A DNA stretch of 64,000 nt from Ypsolopha sequella (taxonomy: Eukaryota > Arthropoda > Insecta > Lepidoptera > Ypsolophidae). This document shows, piece by piece, positions 10,692-21,053 of this stretch. Position 1 is the first letter of the stretch. Every line of letters begins with the position of its first letter. The stretch spans positions 24,312,396 through 24,376,395 of the forward strand of contig OW204005.1 in the NCBI GenBank assembly GCA_934047225.1. Direction: 5' to 3'. Both the position numbers and the translations under genes were made by a program. The notes under the pieces are model-generated. The model did no database searches. It saw only the letters and a list, made by a program, of their open reading frames with translations, and was not told where the DNA came from.

Positions 10692-10961
10692 ACGTGTAAC
10701 AGAAAGGTGTAACATGGGTGTAGTTATATTTGAATAGCTTATTCAGTCAATGGTAGAAAACAAATTTTACTATGGAACCAAGCGAGAAATCTCAAAAAAA
10801 AATCTTTCCTTCCATACATTTCGGCCAAGCGGCATTGCATTTTTCTATGAAACAGTAATTATTTTTTATCGTTATACAGTGTTTGTTCCATAGTAAAAGT
10901 TGTTCTGAACCATTGGCTGAATAAGCTCTTCAAATATGGTTACACCTTTCTGTTACACGTT
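10692..10961. mobile_element. Foldback MITE with CGTGTAACAGAAAGGTGTAAC ends
   Basis: The terminal arms ACGTGTAACAGAAAGGTG and CACCTTTCTGTTACACGT are perfect inverses. The symmetry continues inward (TTGAATAGCTTATTCAG with CTGAATAAGCTCTTCAA; TTTTACTATGGAAC with GTTCCATAGTAAAA). Non-coding, about 270 bp. Confidence 0.8.
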
Positions 10962-10967
10962 ATATAT

Positions 10968-11135
10968 CATCACGATATGAATCCCCGAACGGGTGTCAGA
11001 GGTGTTCCCAAGTGTAAACTGTGAAATGAAAGTCACAGTCCATGCTCGTTACACCCACGTTTCACCGACTATTATTACGTCCCAGTGTGATGGGTGGTGA
11101 GCCCTATCGCCGTTCTTCGGGCACAAATAATAGGT
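10968..11135 (-). mobile_element. SINE fragment (minus strand)
   Basis: ATCACGATATGAATCC, GTCAGAGGTGTTCCCAAGTG, GTGAAATGAAAGTCACAGTC, TTTCACCGACTATTATTACG and GAGCCCTATCGCCG follow the reverse order of the SINE at 20206-20492. The tRNA head is missing. Confidence 0.75.
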
Positions 11136-11423
11136 CCTTACATATGAAATTGGCATTGTGTATGGAGAATTTAAAGAAAACTTAATTTTCAGTACTAACA
11201 TTTTTGAATTTTATTTAGGAATGACAAATCCAAATTTAATATTTTTATTTTAGCCTATGAATGAGACAATATTAAGCTACCAGCAATATTAACCCAATTT
11301 TTGAAAAATGTTAGCTGTAAAATATCATCACGAATCTTTTCATAGAAATGGATGGCATTTAGGATGATTTATTTTTAAAGATTAAATTTTAGTTATTAAA
11401 CTGAAATGAACACAATATTCTAA
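11136..11423. other. Unassigned AT-rich sequence
   Basis: Nothing recognisable. Confidence 0.35.
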
Positions 11424-11510
11424 AAAACTCATTGGTGCATGCCTGACCGGGAATCGAACCTGGGTCTCAAGATTAAGAGGCCAGCGTCCTATCGCCTGAG
11501 CTACTGTCAT
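11424..11510 (-). mobile_element. Second tRNA-derived SINE family, head (minus strand)
   Basis: Read on the minus strand, GTAGCTCAGGCGATAGGACG (A box) and CCCAGGTTCGATTCCCGG (B box) are followed by GCATGCACCAATGAGTTTTT. The plus-strand copy at 54762-54850 has the same order. Both tRNA promoter boxes are well preserved. Confidence 0.75.
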
Positions 11511-11740
11511 TTATAGAAGATAGTAATTTGACATTATACATATAAAAGACTTTATCTAATATATGTATATATGTATAGATATACACTAAATACTTAAATT
11601 GCCTGATAATGTTATAACATGTGCTCTGCTGTTCTAAACATTTCTAAAATTAATATTTAATTTATATGACAAATTATTGTAGCAGTGCTGATTTTGTATT
11701 CTGTTGAGTATTTATTTTTGGACAATGTCTAAATGTATTA

Positions 11741-12036
11741 CTTTGTACCAAAGTGTAAAACTTTGTACCAAAGTGTATAACTTTGAACCAAAGTATATAA
11801 CTTTGTACCAAAGTGTATAACTTTGTACCAAAGTGTATAAATTTGTACCAAAGTGTATAACTTTGTAAGAAAGTGTATAACTTTGTAAGAAAGTGTATAA
11901 CTTTGTACCAAAGTGTATAACTTTGTACCAAAGTGTATAACTTTGTACCAAAGTGTATAATTTTGTACCAAAGTGTATAACTTTGTAAGAAAGTGTATAA
12001 CTTTGTACCAAAGTGTATAACTTCGTACCAAAGTGT
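11741..12036. repeat. 20-bp minisatellite, 15 copies
   Basis: The unit CTTTGTACCAAAGTGTATAA repeats every 20 bases exactly. Its core ACTTTGTACCAAAGT is nearly palindromic. Three units carry GTAAGAAAG instead of GTACCAAAG. Minus-strand ORFs across the array are artefacts of the repeat. Confidence 0.95.
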
Positions 12037-12597
12037 GTTTGTACCATTGAACTCAATGAATTATTAATTTTTTCCATAGAAAACCACTCAATAGTTTCGT
12101 ATAATTTTTTTGCTACGGCGTAGCAAGTGCTACGACTCTAAAGTTTCCCGCTTTGTAGACCCGCTACGTCGTAGTATAAACATATAGTGTCAGGAAAAGC
12201 ATACATGTTTTGATTGTAGCACTTTGTTTTTTTATATGTTTTTTTATGATTTAAACATGAATTTTGTTTCCTTCACTTGTCAAATAAACTACGAAAATTC
12301 TGCTATGTTAGCTGAATTTAATTAGTTTGTAGCGCAAAAGCGTCAGCTGTTACAAACTTTGAAGCCGTAACCAGCAAACAAGCGCTATATTATAGCAGCA
12401 AAACGCTATACGGCTTTATTAGAACTAGTGTGCTAAAAGAAAGGACTTTGGACACAAAACACAGCTGTGATTGACGTCGAGCATGTTTGGGTCTGAAGGT
12501 AATTTATCATCTAGCAACCAACTCGGCGAACAAAAAACAGATGCCAAAATAAATTCTGGTATGTAATAGTTGACCCGGAGTAGAATAGTTTGTATGA
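12037..12597. other. Unassigned sequence
   Basis: Small GCTACGGCGTAGC-type palindromes at 12112-12176. No gene is supported. Confidence 0.35.
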
Positions 12598-12720
12598 CTC
12601 GATGGATCAAGGTGGAGTAAGTGATAGACGTGTTCAGGATCCTAACAGATGGAAAATGTAGTCCTTGCCTACCATTTAAGAGATAAGCGTAGGTTACATT
12701 ACTAGTTAGATATTACGTTA
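12598..12720 (+). mobile_element. LINE 3'-end fragment
   Basis: CTCGATGGATCAAGGTGGAG...CCTAACAGATGGAAAATG..TCCTTGCCTACC is a diverged relative of 7130-7260, the 3' coding tail of an RTE-like LINE. Confidence 0.45.
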
Positions 12721-13480
12721 CAAAACATAAAAAAACTAAACAAATGTATTGTACGAACTGAAGACAATTTTGTTCAAAAACAAATCTAAATTTTACTTCA
12801 ACAAATGAATAACCGATTTGTTTCCATTAGCGATGTCATAATTGTATCATTATCATAAAAAGTTCGTTCCGTAAAGTTTCCGCCTTTATTTGTCGCCAAC
12901 TTGACAACTTTTTGATTTATGATTATTACTCGTAACTGTGACGCAGTAAGTGTCATTTTTGAAAGCCAATTGAGAATAATTACCCATCTGTTTCACTGTG
13001 GGAGGAATAATTAGAGATCTTTAGACCGCAACTTGGGAAAAAGTTTAGTTTTCGTGACATTGATCATATACAGGAGATATTTAGACGTGACAATCACTAT
13101 TATCTTTTGTACACATTTTTTGTTGAATATTCTGGAACACCAAAAATACACATATTATTTTTGTTGAATATTCTGGAACTACTAAAATACACATACTATT
13201 ACACAATAAGTTATACACTCGTAAATAAAACCAAAATTCTGATGGCGGACCAGTTACAAGCGTTAATAACATTCTTATGTAAACAAATTGTAAATACAAA
13301 GCATATCAGAGGTAAAATATTATTAAAACTCGCGTGAGCTGACATACTAAATTATTATTACATACGGCTTGAACACTCACGTGCCCGTTTGACAACGACG
13401 GTGAACGCCGCGTCGTCGTCCTAAGAACGACACCCGCCTTGATAATGCCCAAATTGCATCGGTGAAACGGTTGGCATGTA
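12721..13480. other. Unassigned sequence with a short duplication
   Basis: At 13108-13195 a unit TTTTGTTGAATATTCTGGAA..CTAAAATACACATA occurs twice, about 45 bp apart. ORFs at 13081-13337 follow from this duplication. No domain. Confidence 0.45.
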
Positions 13481-13582
13481 GTCAACATATCAGAGGTGTT
13501 TCCAAGTATGGACTTTGAAATGTTAGTCACAGTCCAGACTCATACGCCCACTTTTCACTGACGATTATCATATCCCAGCACA
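13481..13582 (-). mobile_element. SINE fragment (minus strand)
   Basis: TCAGAGGTGTTTCCAAGTAT, AGTCACAGTCCAGACTC and TTTCACTGACGATTATCATA match the SINE body in reverse orientation. Truncated at both ends. Confidence 0.65.
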
Positions 13583-13859
13583 CGGACAAAAGTTATTAGA
13601 GCTAAGAACACTTTCGATCAAATTACTTTTCAAACAGAAAAACTAAATCAAAATCGGTTTATCCAGTTAGGAGCTACGATGCCACAGAGGCACAAACATA
13701 TACACAGACACACATGTCAATTTTATAACACCTCTCTGTTTGCACCGGGGACATTTGGATTCATGGCTCGGATATATCTTAAAGATGAATAAATAAATTG
13801 ATCTACTGAATATCAAAAGCGGTTTTATAAGTATGTACATTGTTTATATAATATTACAT

Positions 13860-13925
13860 TAAAACACCGCAATTCTGCCCAGCGATTGGCCCAATTTATT
13901 ATAACACCGTTTAGATAACCAATCG
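13860..13925. repeat. Dispersed repeat shared with 16445-16512
   Basis: AACACCGCAATTCTGCCCAG..GATTGGCC..ATAACACCG..GATA.CCAATC is the same unit as AACACCACGATTCTACACTG at 16445. Confidence 0.6.
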
Positions 13926-14074
13926 GCAAATAAGACGGAAAAATAGGTTGGGGTCTAGCGGCAATAACAAAGAGTCACGCCTGATTTTTATGAAAGAGTG
14001 AAATGAGTGAAAAAAAAAATAAGTGACCAAATAAATGAATATATCTTTATAGAATTAAATAAGACTTGAGGATA

Positions 14075-14216
14075 ATTCATGATTTATATAAAAACCGCTC
14101 ACCTCAATACGTGTTATGATCGGGAAAGCCGACCAGTTTCGGCAGATTGCCAGTTGAAGGCAGTCTAAATCTGCTAACAAGTACTGAGGTGAGCCGTTTT
14201 TACATAAATCATGAAT
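14075..14216. mobile_element. Foldback MITE, about 36-bp terminal arms
   Basis: ATTCATGATTTATATAAAAA continuing CCGCTCACCTCAATAC pairs with GTACTGAGGTGAGCCGTTTT continuing TACATAAATCATGAAT. The interior (about 70 bp) has a further CAGATTG/CTAAATCTG symmetry. The GGTGAGCCG motif recurs in the 34-bp array at 16643. Confidence 0.7.
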
Positions 14217-14249
14217 ATTTATTTGTTCTTCATTTAGTTTATATAAAAC

Positions 14250-14692
14250 AACCAGTGCGTCCTTCTAGTGATGACGTACGGCGCTGAGACGTGGTCTCTT
14301 ACCAAAGGCTTGATCCGCCGATTTAAGGTCGCTTAGCGAGCTATGGACCAGGTTATGCTTGGAATATCTCTGATGGATAAAATCCGAAACGATGATATCC
14401 GTCAGAGATCGAAGGTGACCGACATAGCCTGTCGAATCAGTAAGTTGAAGTGGCAGTGGACTGGCTATATTTGTCGCTGACGTGATAACCGCTGGGAGTC
14501 GTAAGGCATTGGAATGGAGACCACGTACAGCAAAGCGTAGCGTAGGCCGCCCTCGTGCCCGCTGGACTGACGATCTGAAGGACGTTGCGGGTAGCGGCTG
14601 GATGAGGATGACTGAGGACCGCCAAGAGTGGCGTAATATTGGGGAGGCCTATGTCCAGCAGTGGACGAATACGGGCTGATGGATGGATGGAA
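14250..14692 (+). pseudogene. RTE-clade LINE ORF2 C-terminal fragment
   Basis: Conceptual translation in shifting frames gives TYGAETWSLTKG, AMDQVMLGISLMDKIR, ISKLKWQWTGYI, then in the longest frame (14482-14679) ALEWRPRTAKRSVGRPRARW and WRNIGEAYVQQWT. This is the characteristic C-terminus of lepidopteran RTE LINE reverse transcriptase, ending in a (GATG)n tail at 14676. At least one frameshift and two stops make it a dead 5'-truncated copy. The reverse transcriptase core and endonuclease are absent. Confidence 0.8.
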
Positions 14693-14734
14693 TACATATT
14701 TCTATATTTTTATAAAAAAATACTTTATTATAAA

Positions 14735-14850
14735 ATTAATTTCAGATATATTTCGACTTTTTGTCGGCATTAGTGGAACTTTACTTTTCATTTTATTTTT
14801 TAAATTCCACTGATACCGACAAAAAGTCGAAATATATCTGGAATAAGAAA
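14735..14850. mobile_element. Palindromic element with hammerhead-like core in each arm
   Basis: CAGATATATTTCGACTTTTT at 14743 is the inverse of AAAAAGTCGAAATATATCTG at 14821. The right arm, read on plus, gives stem I ATTCCA (14804-14809), CTGATAC, a GAC/GTC stem with AAAAA loop, GAAA, ATATC, and stem I partner TGGAAT (14839-14844). The order and spacing match a type of hammerhead ribozyme with a minimal stem III, but the CUGAUGA box is altered and one extra C precedes stem II. Confidence 0.5.
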
Positions 14851-15876
14851 ATATAAATATGTTTCATATAAACTAAAATAAAAATTTATACATAAGTCTA
14901 ATATAAACTTAAATAAGAATTTATACATATGTTTAATATAAACTAAAATAAAAGACATTTAATAAAAAAAAATATCGCGCTTCCTATTTAAAAATTTCAC
15001 GAAAATTTTTGTTGAAAATATTATAAATAATATCACGCGAAGAGAATATTTTTGATGGTCGAAGCCAACTGTACATTATTAGACATTTGAACATGAACAT
15101 ACGTGCAGTCTATTACAACTCGTGTTTCAATGGGTCTCATTATGTCATAGTTTCACAAAATACAATTGTGAAGTAAACCCAGTCGTCGCCGCTGTCTGCC
15201 ACATCCTGTCTTGGGGCAGACCTGATATCGTTTGGCACGGTTGGTTTTTTTACTCCGATATTTATATTAGTTCTATTCTATTTATACCAAAATCTGTGAT
15301 TACCTTAACGGGTTAAAAACTTAGCATTTCATTAAGTGACATTACGAGTATGTATGTTTATATTGTTTGCAATCAATTATGAGGATCTAAGCTCTAAGTT
15401 TGTACAATACACATTACCTTCTTATAAAATATCTTCTTAGAAGAGGCAACATCATTTATCTAACATTAACACACTAACTAACCCTAAGCTGTGCATGTGT
15501 GCGTGTGGCGTGTGTAAACGGATACGATCGCGCGTTTCCGCCGAGTTTCGTCATGCTCCGAAGACGCAAGGATATGATGTGGCAGGAAATGGCCCCAGTT
15601 ACGGCATAAGGACATGTCAGGGGTTCAGAGGTGTTCTCAAGTGTGGATTGTCATCCATCATTAAAAGGTTCTGCGAGATCTAACAGGACAAGAGTACATC
15701 TCGCTATATGCACACATCTGTCATAGTCTGTCCCTTTTCAGAATTATAAATTGATACCTACCAACTTTTGTCATTATTTGGCTGTTTACAAATAAAGTTT
15801 TTTGAGAATACTCCCAAAAGTAATTACAACATCAAGAGGTATAATAATTACAAACATCCAGAGCGGTTTTATCATT
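14851..15876. other. Mostly unassigned sequence
   Basis: 14875-14950 contains three tandem about 30-bp units (ATATAAACTAAAATAAAA.. TTTATACATA). 15600-15655 (ACATGTCAGGGGTTCAGAGG..AAGTGTGGATTGT) is a decayed minus-strand SINE remnant. ORFs here have no domains. Confidence 0.45.
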
Positions 15877-16009
15877 TGACTGATGACGGCCTCATTGAAG
15901 AGGCCGAAATACACCGTGTAATTATGAAAGCCTCATTGAAGAGACCGAAATACACGGTGTAATTATGACAGCCTCATTGAAGAGACCGAAATACACCGTG
16001 TAATTATGA
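15877..16009 (+). repeat. Tandem units with a hammerhead-like first copy
   Basis: CTGATGACGGCCTCATTGAA with GAGGCCGAAATACACCGTGT forms a perfect 6-bp stem II between CUGAUGA and GAAA, then a TACAC/GTGTA helix. The unit GCCTCATTGAAGAGRCCGAA..TAATTATGA then repeats twice more without the CUGAUGA box. Stem I is not clear. Confidence 0.5.
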
Positions 16010-16444
16010 CGTATCAGAAAATTAAACTCCATAAATGTTTTACTTTTAAACCAAAGTAAAATATTTGAAACAACACGAAAACAAATCACTTCCCCATTTA
16101 CACTTTTAAGGTAGGCCATCCCGCTCAGCTGCCATATAAATATATATATAAATGCTTCAGGTGTTTGTGATGTCCATAACACCTTTTCGTCATATTCTAT
16201 GGGGAAGTGAATTTTTTTTCAGCTTGTTCCACAAGTCGTTCTATGATAATGGTTCAGTTTAATAAGTAGAGAGTGTGGTTTAATTTTCTGAGCACGTCAT
16301 AACTATACGGTGTATGTCAAAAAATATAAAGTTTTATTTTATTGTTAATATTTGATGCTTATTACCATAAAAAAAAAAGGTTTTATACTCGTAAGTACCT
16401 ACAAAGACCTACATTATTTGTTCGTTATCATATTGTTACATTAT
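16010..16444. other. Old repeat fragments
   Basis: 16108-16175 is inversely related to 4929-4990. Nothing else is recognised. Confidence 0.4.
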
Positions 16445-16570
16445 AACACCACGATTCTACACTGTGATTGGCCAAATTTAATATAACACCGATAGATACC
16501 AATCAGAAACGACTACGAGAAAAGTATAAAGCCCGGCTCTCTTTTCTCGTCATCGTTTCTGATTGGTTCC
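16445..16570. repeat. Dispersed repeat ending in a strong hairpin
   Basis: 16499-16524 (CCAATCAGAAACGACTACGA..) pairs with 16541-16566 (..CGTCATCGTTTCTGATTGG) over 26 positions with two adjacent mismatches and a 16-base loop. The flank 16445-16512 is shared with 13860-13925. Confidence 0.7.
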
Positions 16571-16642
16571 AAAGAGACAGTAAGTACCGTCAGGCACCTA
16601 AACTAATGATTGTTCTTTTTAAATTTTTTGTGAAAAAAAATT

Positions 16643-17124
16643 CAAAATAGGATGTGGTGAGCCGCTTGTCAAAAGTCAAAATAGGATGTGGTGAGCCGCT
16701 TTTCAAAAGTCAAAATAGGATGGGGTGAGCCGCTTGTCAAAAGTCAAAATAGAATGTGGTGAGCCGCTTGTCAAAAGTCAAAATAGGATGGGGTGAGCCG
16801 CTTGTCAAAAGTCAAAATAGGATGGGGTGAGCCGCTTGTCAAAAGTCAAAATAGGATGTGGTGAGCCGCTTTTCAAAAGTCGAAATAGGATGGGGTGAGC
16901 CGCTTGTCAAAAGTCAAAATAGGATGTGGTGAGCCGCTTGTCAAAAGTCAAAATAGGATGGGGTGAGCCGCTTGTCAAAAGTCAAAATAGGATGGGGTGA
17001 GCCGCTTGTCAAAAGTCAAAATAGGATGTGGTGAGCCGCTTTTCAAAAGTCAAAATAGGATTGGGTGAGCCGCTTGTCAAAAGTCAAAATAGGATGGGGT
17101 GAGCCGCTTGTCAAACGTCAAAAT
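16643..17124. repeat. 34-bp minisatellite, 14 copies
   Basis: The GAGCCGCTT core recurs every 34 bases from 16659 to 17101. Variants GGATGTGG/GGATGGGG/GAATGTGG and CTTGTC/CTTTTC are arranged in a partly higher-order pattern. No ORF. Confidence 0.95.
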
Positions 17125-17284
17125 GTTTGTCAGATTGTTCACCTCACTAATATTATTTCATGTAAGTCTATCGGTTTCTTTTTTATAAAACAAAAATAAG
17201 AGTGAATTGACATCGTAAATGTTAAATAGATAAGACGCAAGAAAGCACAGGCAGATCGAGCTTTTAATGAGTGCAAAAGCGGCG

Positions 17285-19649
17285 TTCGTTTCTTTACTGC
17301 TCCTTATACAACTGAGTCTATTATTCGTTCGTTTCTTTACTGCTCCTTATACAACTGAGTCTATTATTCGTTCGTTTCTTTACTGCTCCTTATACAACTG
17401 AGTCTATTATTCGTTCGTTTCTTTACTGCTCCTTATACAACTGAGTCTATTATTCGTTCGTTTCTTTACTGCTCCTTATACAACTGAGTCTATTATTCGT
17501 TCGTTTCTTTACTGCTCCTTATACAACTGAGTCTATTATTCGTTCGTTTCTTTACTGCTCCTTATACAACTGAGTCTATTATTCGTTCGTTTCTTTACTG
17601 CTCCTTATACAACTGAGTCTATTATTCGTTCGTTTCTTTACTGCTCCTTATACAACTGAGTCTATTATTCGTTCGTTTCTTTACTGCTCCTTATACAACT
17701 GAGTCTATTATTCGTTCGTTTCTTTACTGCTCCTTATACAACTGAGTCTATTATTCGTTCGTTTCTTTACTGCTCCTTATACAACTGAGTCTATTATTCG
17801 TTCGTTTCTTTACTGCTCCTTATACAACTGAGTCTATTATTCGTTCGTTTCTTTACTGCTCCTTATACAACTGAGTCTATTATTCGTTCGTTTCTTTACT
17901 GCTCCTTATACAACTGAGTCTATTATTCGTTCGTTTCTTTACTGCTCCTTATACAACTGAGTCTATTATTCGTTCGTTTCTTTACTGCTCCTTATACAAC
18001 TGAGTCTATTATTCGTTCGTTTCTTTACTGCTCCTTATACAACTGAGTCTATTATTCGTTCGTTTCTTTACTGCTCCTTATACAACTGAGTCTATTATTC
18101 GTTCGTTTCTTTACTGCTCCTTATACAACTGAGTCTATTATTCGTTCGTTTCTTTACTGCTCCTTATACAACTGAGTCTATTATTCGTTCGTTTCTTTAC
18201 TGCTCCTTATACAACTGAGTCTATTATTCGTTCGTTTCTTTACTGCTCCTTATACAACTGAGTCTATTATTCGTTCGTTTCTTTACTGCTCCTTATACAA
18301 CTGAGTCTATTATTCGTTCGTTTCTTTACTGCTCCTTATACAACTGAGTCTATTATTCGTTCGTTTCTTTACTGCTCCTTATACAACTGAGTCTATTATT
18401 CGTTCGTTTCTTTACTGCTCCTTATACAACTGAGTCTATTATTCGTTCGTTTCTTTACTGCTCCTTATACAACTGAGTCTATTATTCGTTCGTTTCTTTA
18501 CTGCTCCTTATACAACTGAGTCTATTATTCGTTCGTTTCTTTACTGCTCCTTATACAACTGAGTCTATTATTCGTTCGTTTCTTTACTGCTCCTTATACA
18601 ACTGAGTCTATTATTCGTTCGTTTCTTTACTGCTCCTTATACAACTGAGTCTATTATTCGTTCGTTTCTTTACTGCTCCTTATACAACTGAGTCTATTAT
18701 TCGTTCGTTTCTTTACTGCTCCTTATACAACTGAGTCTATTATTCGTTCGTTTCTTTACTGCTCCTTATACAACTGAGTCTATTATTCGTTCGTTTCTTT
18801 ACTGCTCCTTATACAACTGAGTCTATTATTCGTTCGTTTCTTTACTGCTCCTTATACAACTGAGTCTATTATTCGTTCGTTTCTTTACTGCTCCTTATAC
18901 AACTGAGTCTATTATTCGTTCGTTTCTTTACTGCTCCTTATACAACTGAGTCTATTATTCGTTCGTTTCTTTACTGCTCCTTATACAACTGAGTCTATTA
19001 TTCGTTCGTTTCTTTACTGCTCCTTATACAACTGAGTCTATTATTCGTTCGTTTCTTTACTGCTCCTTATACAACTGAGTCTATTATTCGTTCGTTTCTT
19101 TACTGCTCCTTATACAACTGAGTCTATTATTCGTTCGTTTCTTTACTGCTCCTTATACAACTGAGTCTATTATTCGTTCGTTTCTTTACTGCTCCTTATA
19201 CAACTGAGTCTATTATTCGTTCGTTTCTTTACTGCTCCTTATACAACTGAGTCTATTATTCGTTCGTTTCTTTACTGCTCCTTATACAACTGAGTCTATT
19301 ATTCGTTCGTTTCTTTACTGCTCCTTATACAACTGAGTCTATTATTCGTTCGTTTCTTTACTGCTTCTTATACAACTGAGTCTATTATTCGTTCGTTTCT
19401 TTACTGCTCCTTATACAACTGAGTCTATTATTCGTTCGTTTCTTTACTGCTCCTTATACAACTGAGTCTATTATTCGTTCGTTTCTTTACTGCTCCTTAT
19501 ACAACTGAGTCTATTATTCGTTCGTTTCTTTACTGCTCCTTATACAACTGAGTCTATTATTCGTTCGTTTCTTTACTGCTCCTTATACAACTGAGTCTAT
19601 TATTCGTTCGTTTCTTTACTGCTCCTTATACAACTGAGTCTATTATTCG
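17285..19649. repeat. 43-bp satellite array, exactly 55 copies
   Basis: The unit is TTCGTTTCTTTACTGCTCC followed by TTATACAACTGAGTCTATTATTCG... in perfect head-to-tail register: 2365 bases = 55 x 43. The only variant I see is C to T at 19366. There are no spacers and no ORF. Uniformity implies very recent expansion or homogenisation. Confidence 0.97.
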
Positions 19650-20205
19650 TTATAAAACATATACTTATTAATTGTAAACCTCAATAAAAAATAAAATACT
19701 AACCAATTAAAACTCAATATTTTTTAAGTAAACAAAGCCTTCTAAAGCTCCCACAGCTGACATCTGTCCCACCTAAAGCTCACATAACAGCTCTACTTTA
19801 AATCAGCTTGACCTACAAAACTACAAGCTTTTAGATTTTCAGATAAAATGGCTGACTTTATGAACGGCGTTCTAAGTTTATATTTATCATTCATAAATGT
19901 TTTGTTCTCACTTACAATGTAATGTTTCTGATATATAGGTATACCTATATACGGTCAGACATTTTAGAAACCTCGTGAAAAACACAAAATACATATTTTT
20001 AGGGTAGTTACAAAAAACGGAAATTCTTAATACCAAAGCCTTGATGTTTTGTTATTGACGTTTTGGCAGAATGTCAATGGTCCACGGCATTAAGCACAGC
20101 TCAGCTGCATGAATTACAATTCAGCATGTGTGATAAAATTGCCTCCATGGATATAAGACAAAACCTTTGTCACATAAGTATTTCAAATTTTTATTTTTAT
20201 TCTCC
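19650..20205. other. Unassigned AT-rich sequence
   Basis: No recognised feature between the satellite and the SINE. Confidence 0.4.
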
Positions 20206-20492
20206 TCTGTGGTCAGGTGGTTCGAGTACTACTAATCAGGAGGTCACGGGTTCAAATTACGAGAGGCACACTTATGTTCGGTATGCGCACTTCGGAAGGC
20301 ACGTTAAGCTATGGGTCAATTGTACCCAAAGTACGGCGATAGGGTTTAACACCCGTGACGCCAACGTAGTAATCGTTGGTGAAACGGGGGTGTACGAGTG
20401 TGGACTGTGACTTGCATTCTATAGTTTACACTCGGGAATAACATATCTGACACCCCCTCGCCCAGATCATGTCGTGACGATGTATATATGTT
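20206..20492 (+). mobile_element. Near full-length tRNA-derived SINE
   Basis: The head CTCTGTGGTCAGGTGGTTCG (A box region) and ACGGGTTCAAATTAC (B box) are followed by the body GTACGGCGATAGGG, CGTTGGTGAAACGGGGGTG and GAGTGTGGACTGTGAC, and the 3' end TCATGTCGTGACGATGTATA. It is the best reference copy for the fragments at 2257, 6409, 10968, 13481, 53349 and 54945. Confidence 0.8.
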
Positions 20493-20599
20493 TACGATCC
20501 AGTGTACAGTATTATTTTTTTCATTCCCTCTAATATCTCCGACAGTCTGTCATCCCGGGATAACACGGAAAATTATGTACAAGGAAAAAGTATTTTTAA

Positions 20600-20670
20600 T
20601 GTGGTTTTGCTTGGAAGAACCAGTCAAGTGCGAGAAGAACACGAGTTCCTGAGAGTTCCGTACCGTGCTA
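20600..20670 (+). repeat. Fragment of the dispersed repeat seen at 63704
   Basis: AAGTGCGAGAAGAACACGAG..GAGTTCCGTACC is a short piece of the CAAGTGCG..GGGTTCCGTACC family, cut off by the repeat copy that begins at 20671. Confidence 0.5.
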
Positions 20671-21053
20671 TAATAGTAGTTTATGCTACAAGGGCGCAAA
20701 GGAATAAATTACGAGGACGATTTAAAACACGAGCATAGCGAGTGTTTTAAACGTAACCGAGTAATTTATTGCTTTTACGCCCGTGTATCATACTACATTT
20801 TTCAATGCATAGTGTGCGGAAATGAAAACAAATATAATCTTGTGAACTTTAAATTATAATTGGCTCAAAAGCCGTTAAACGGTGTAAAAAAGTATAACGT
20901 CTATGGTACACAGGAAAGGCTGCAGGTTAGCCAACCATTGTAAATAAATTAAAAAAATAATAATATTAAAGCCCTAGGGCAAAATAATCGACTTTCTGTT
21001 CGGTTTTGATGCATAAAAAGTGGGCCTTTACGAGCACATGCATTGAAAAATAT
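20671..21053 (+). repeat. Dispersed about 400-bp repeat, copy 2
   Basis: Second copy of 206-608 with the same ends. It lacks about 12 bases present in copy 1 near 410. Non-coding. Confidence 0.75.

Noticed and set aside
11674..12077. Three minus-strand ORFs with VQSYTLWYKVIHFGTK-like repeats
   Set aside because: They arise from the 20-bp minisatellite, read through because three units make 60 bases, a multiple of three. No domain or start context.
17285..19649. CRISPR-like array
   Set aside because: Direct repeats have no spacers between them, there are no cas genes, and the DNA is from an animal. It is a satellite.
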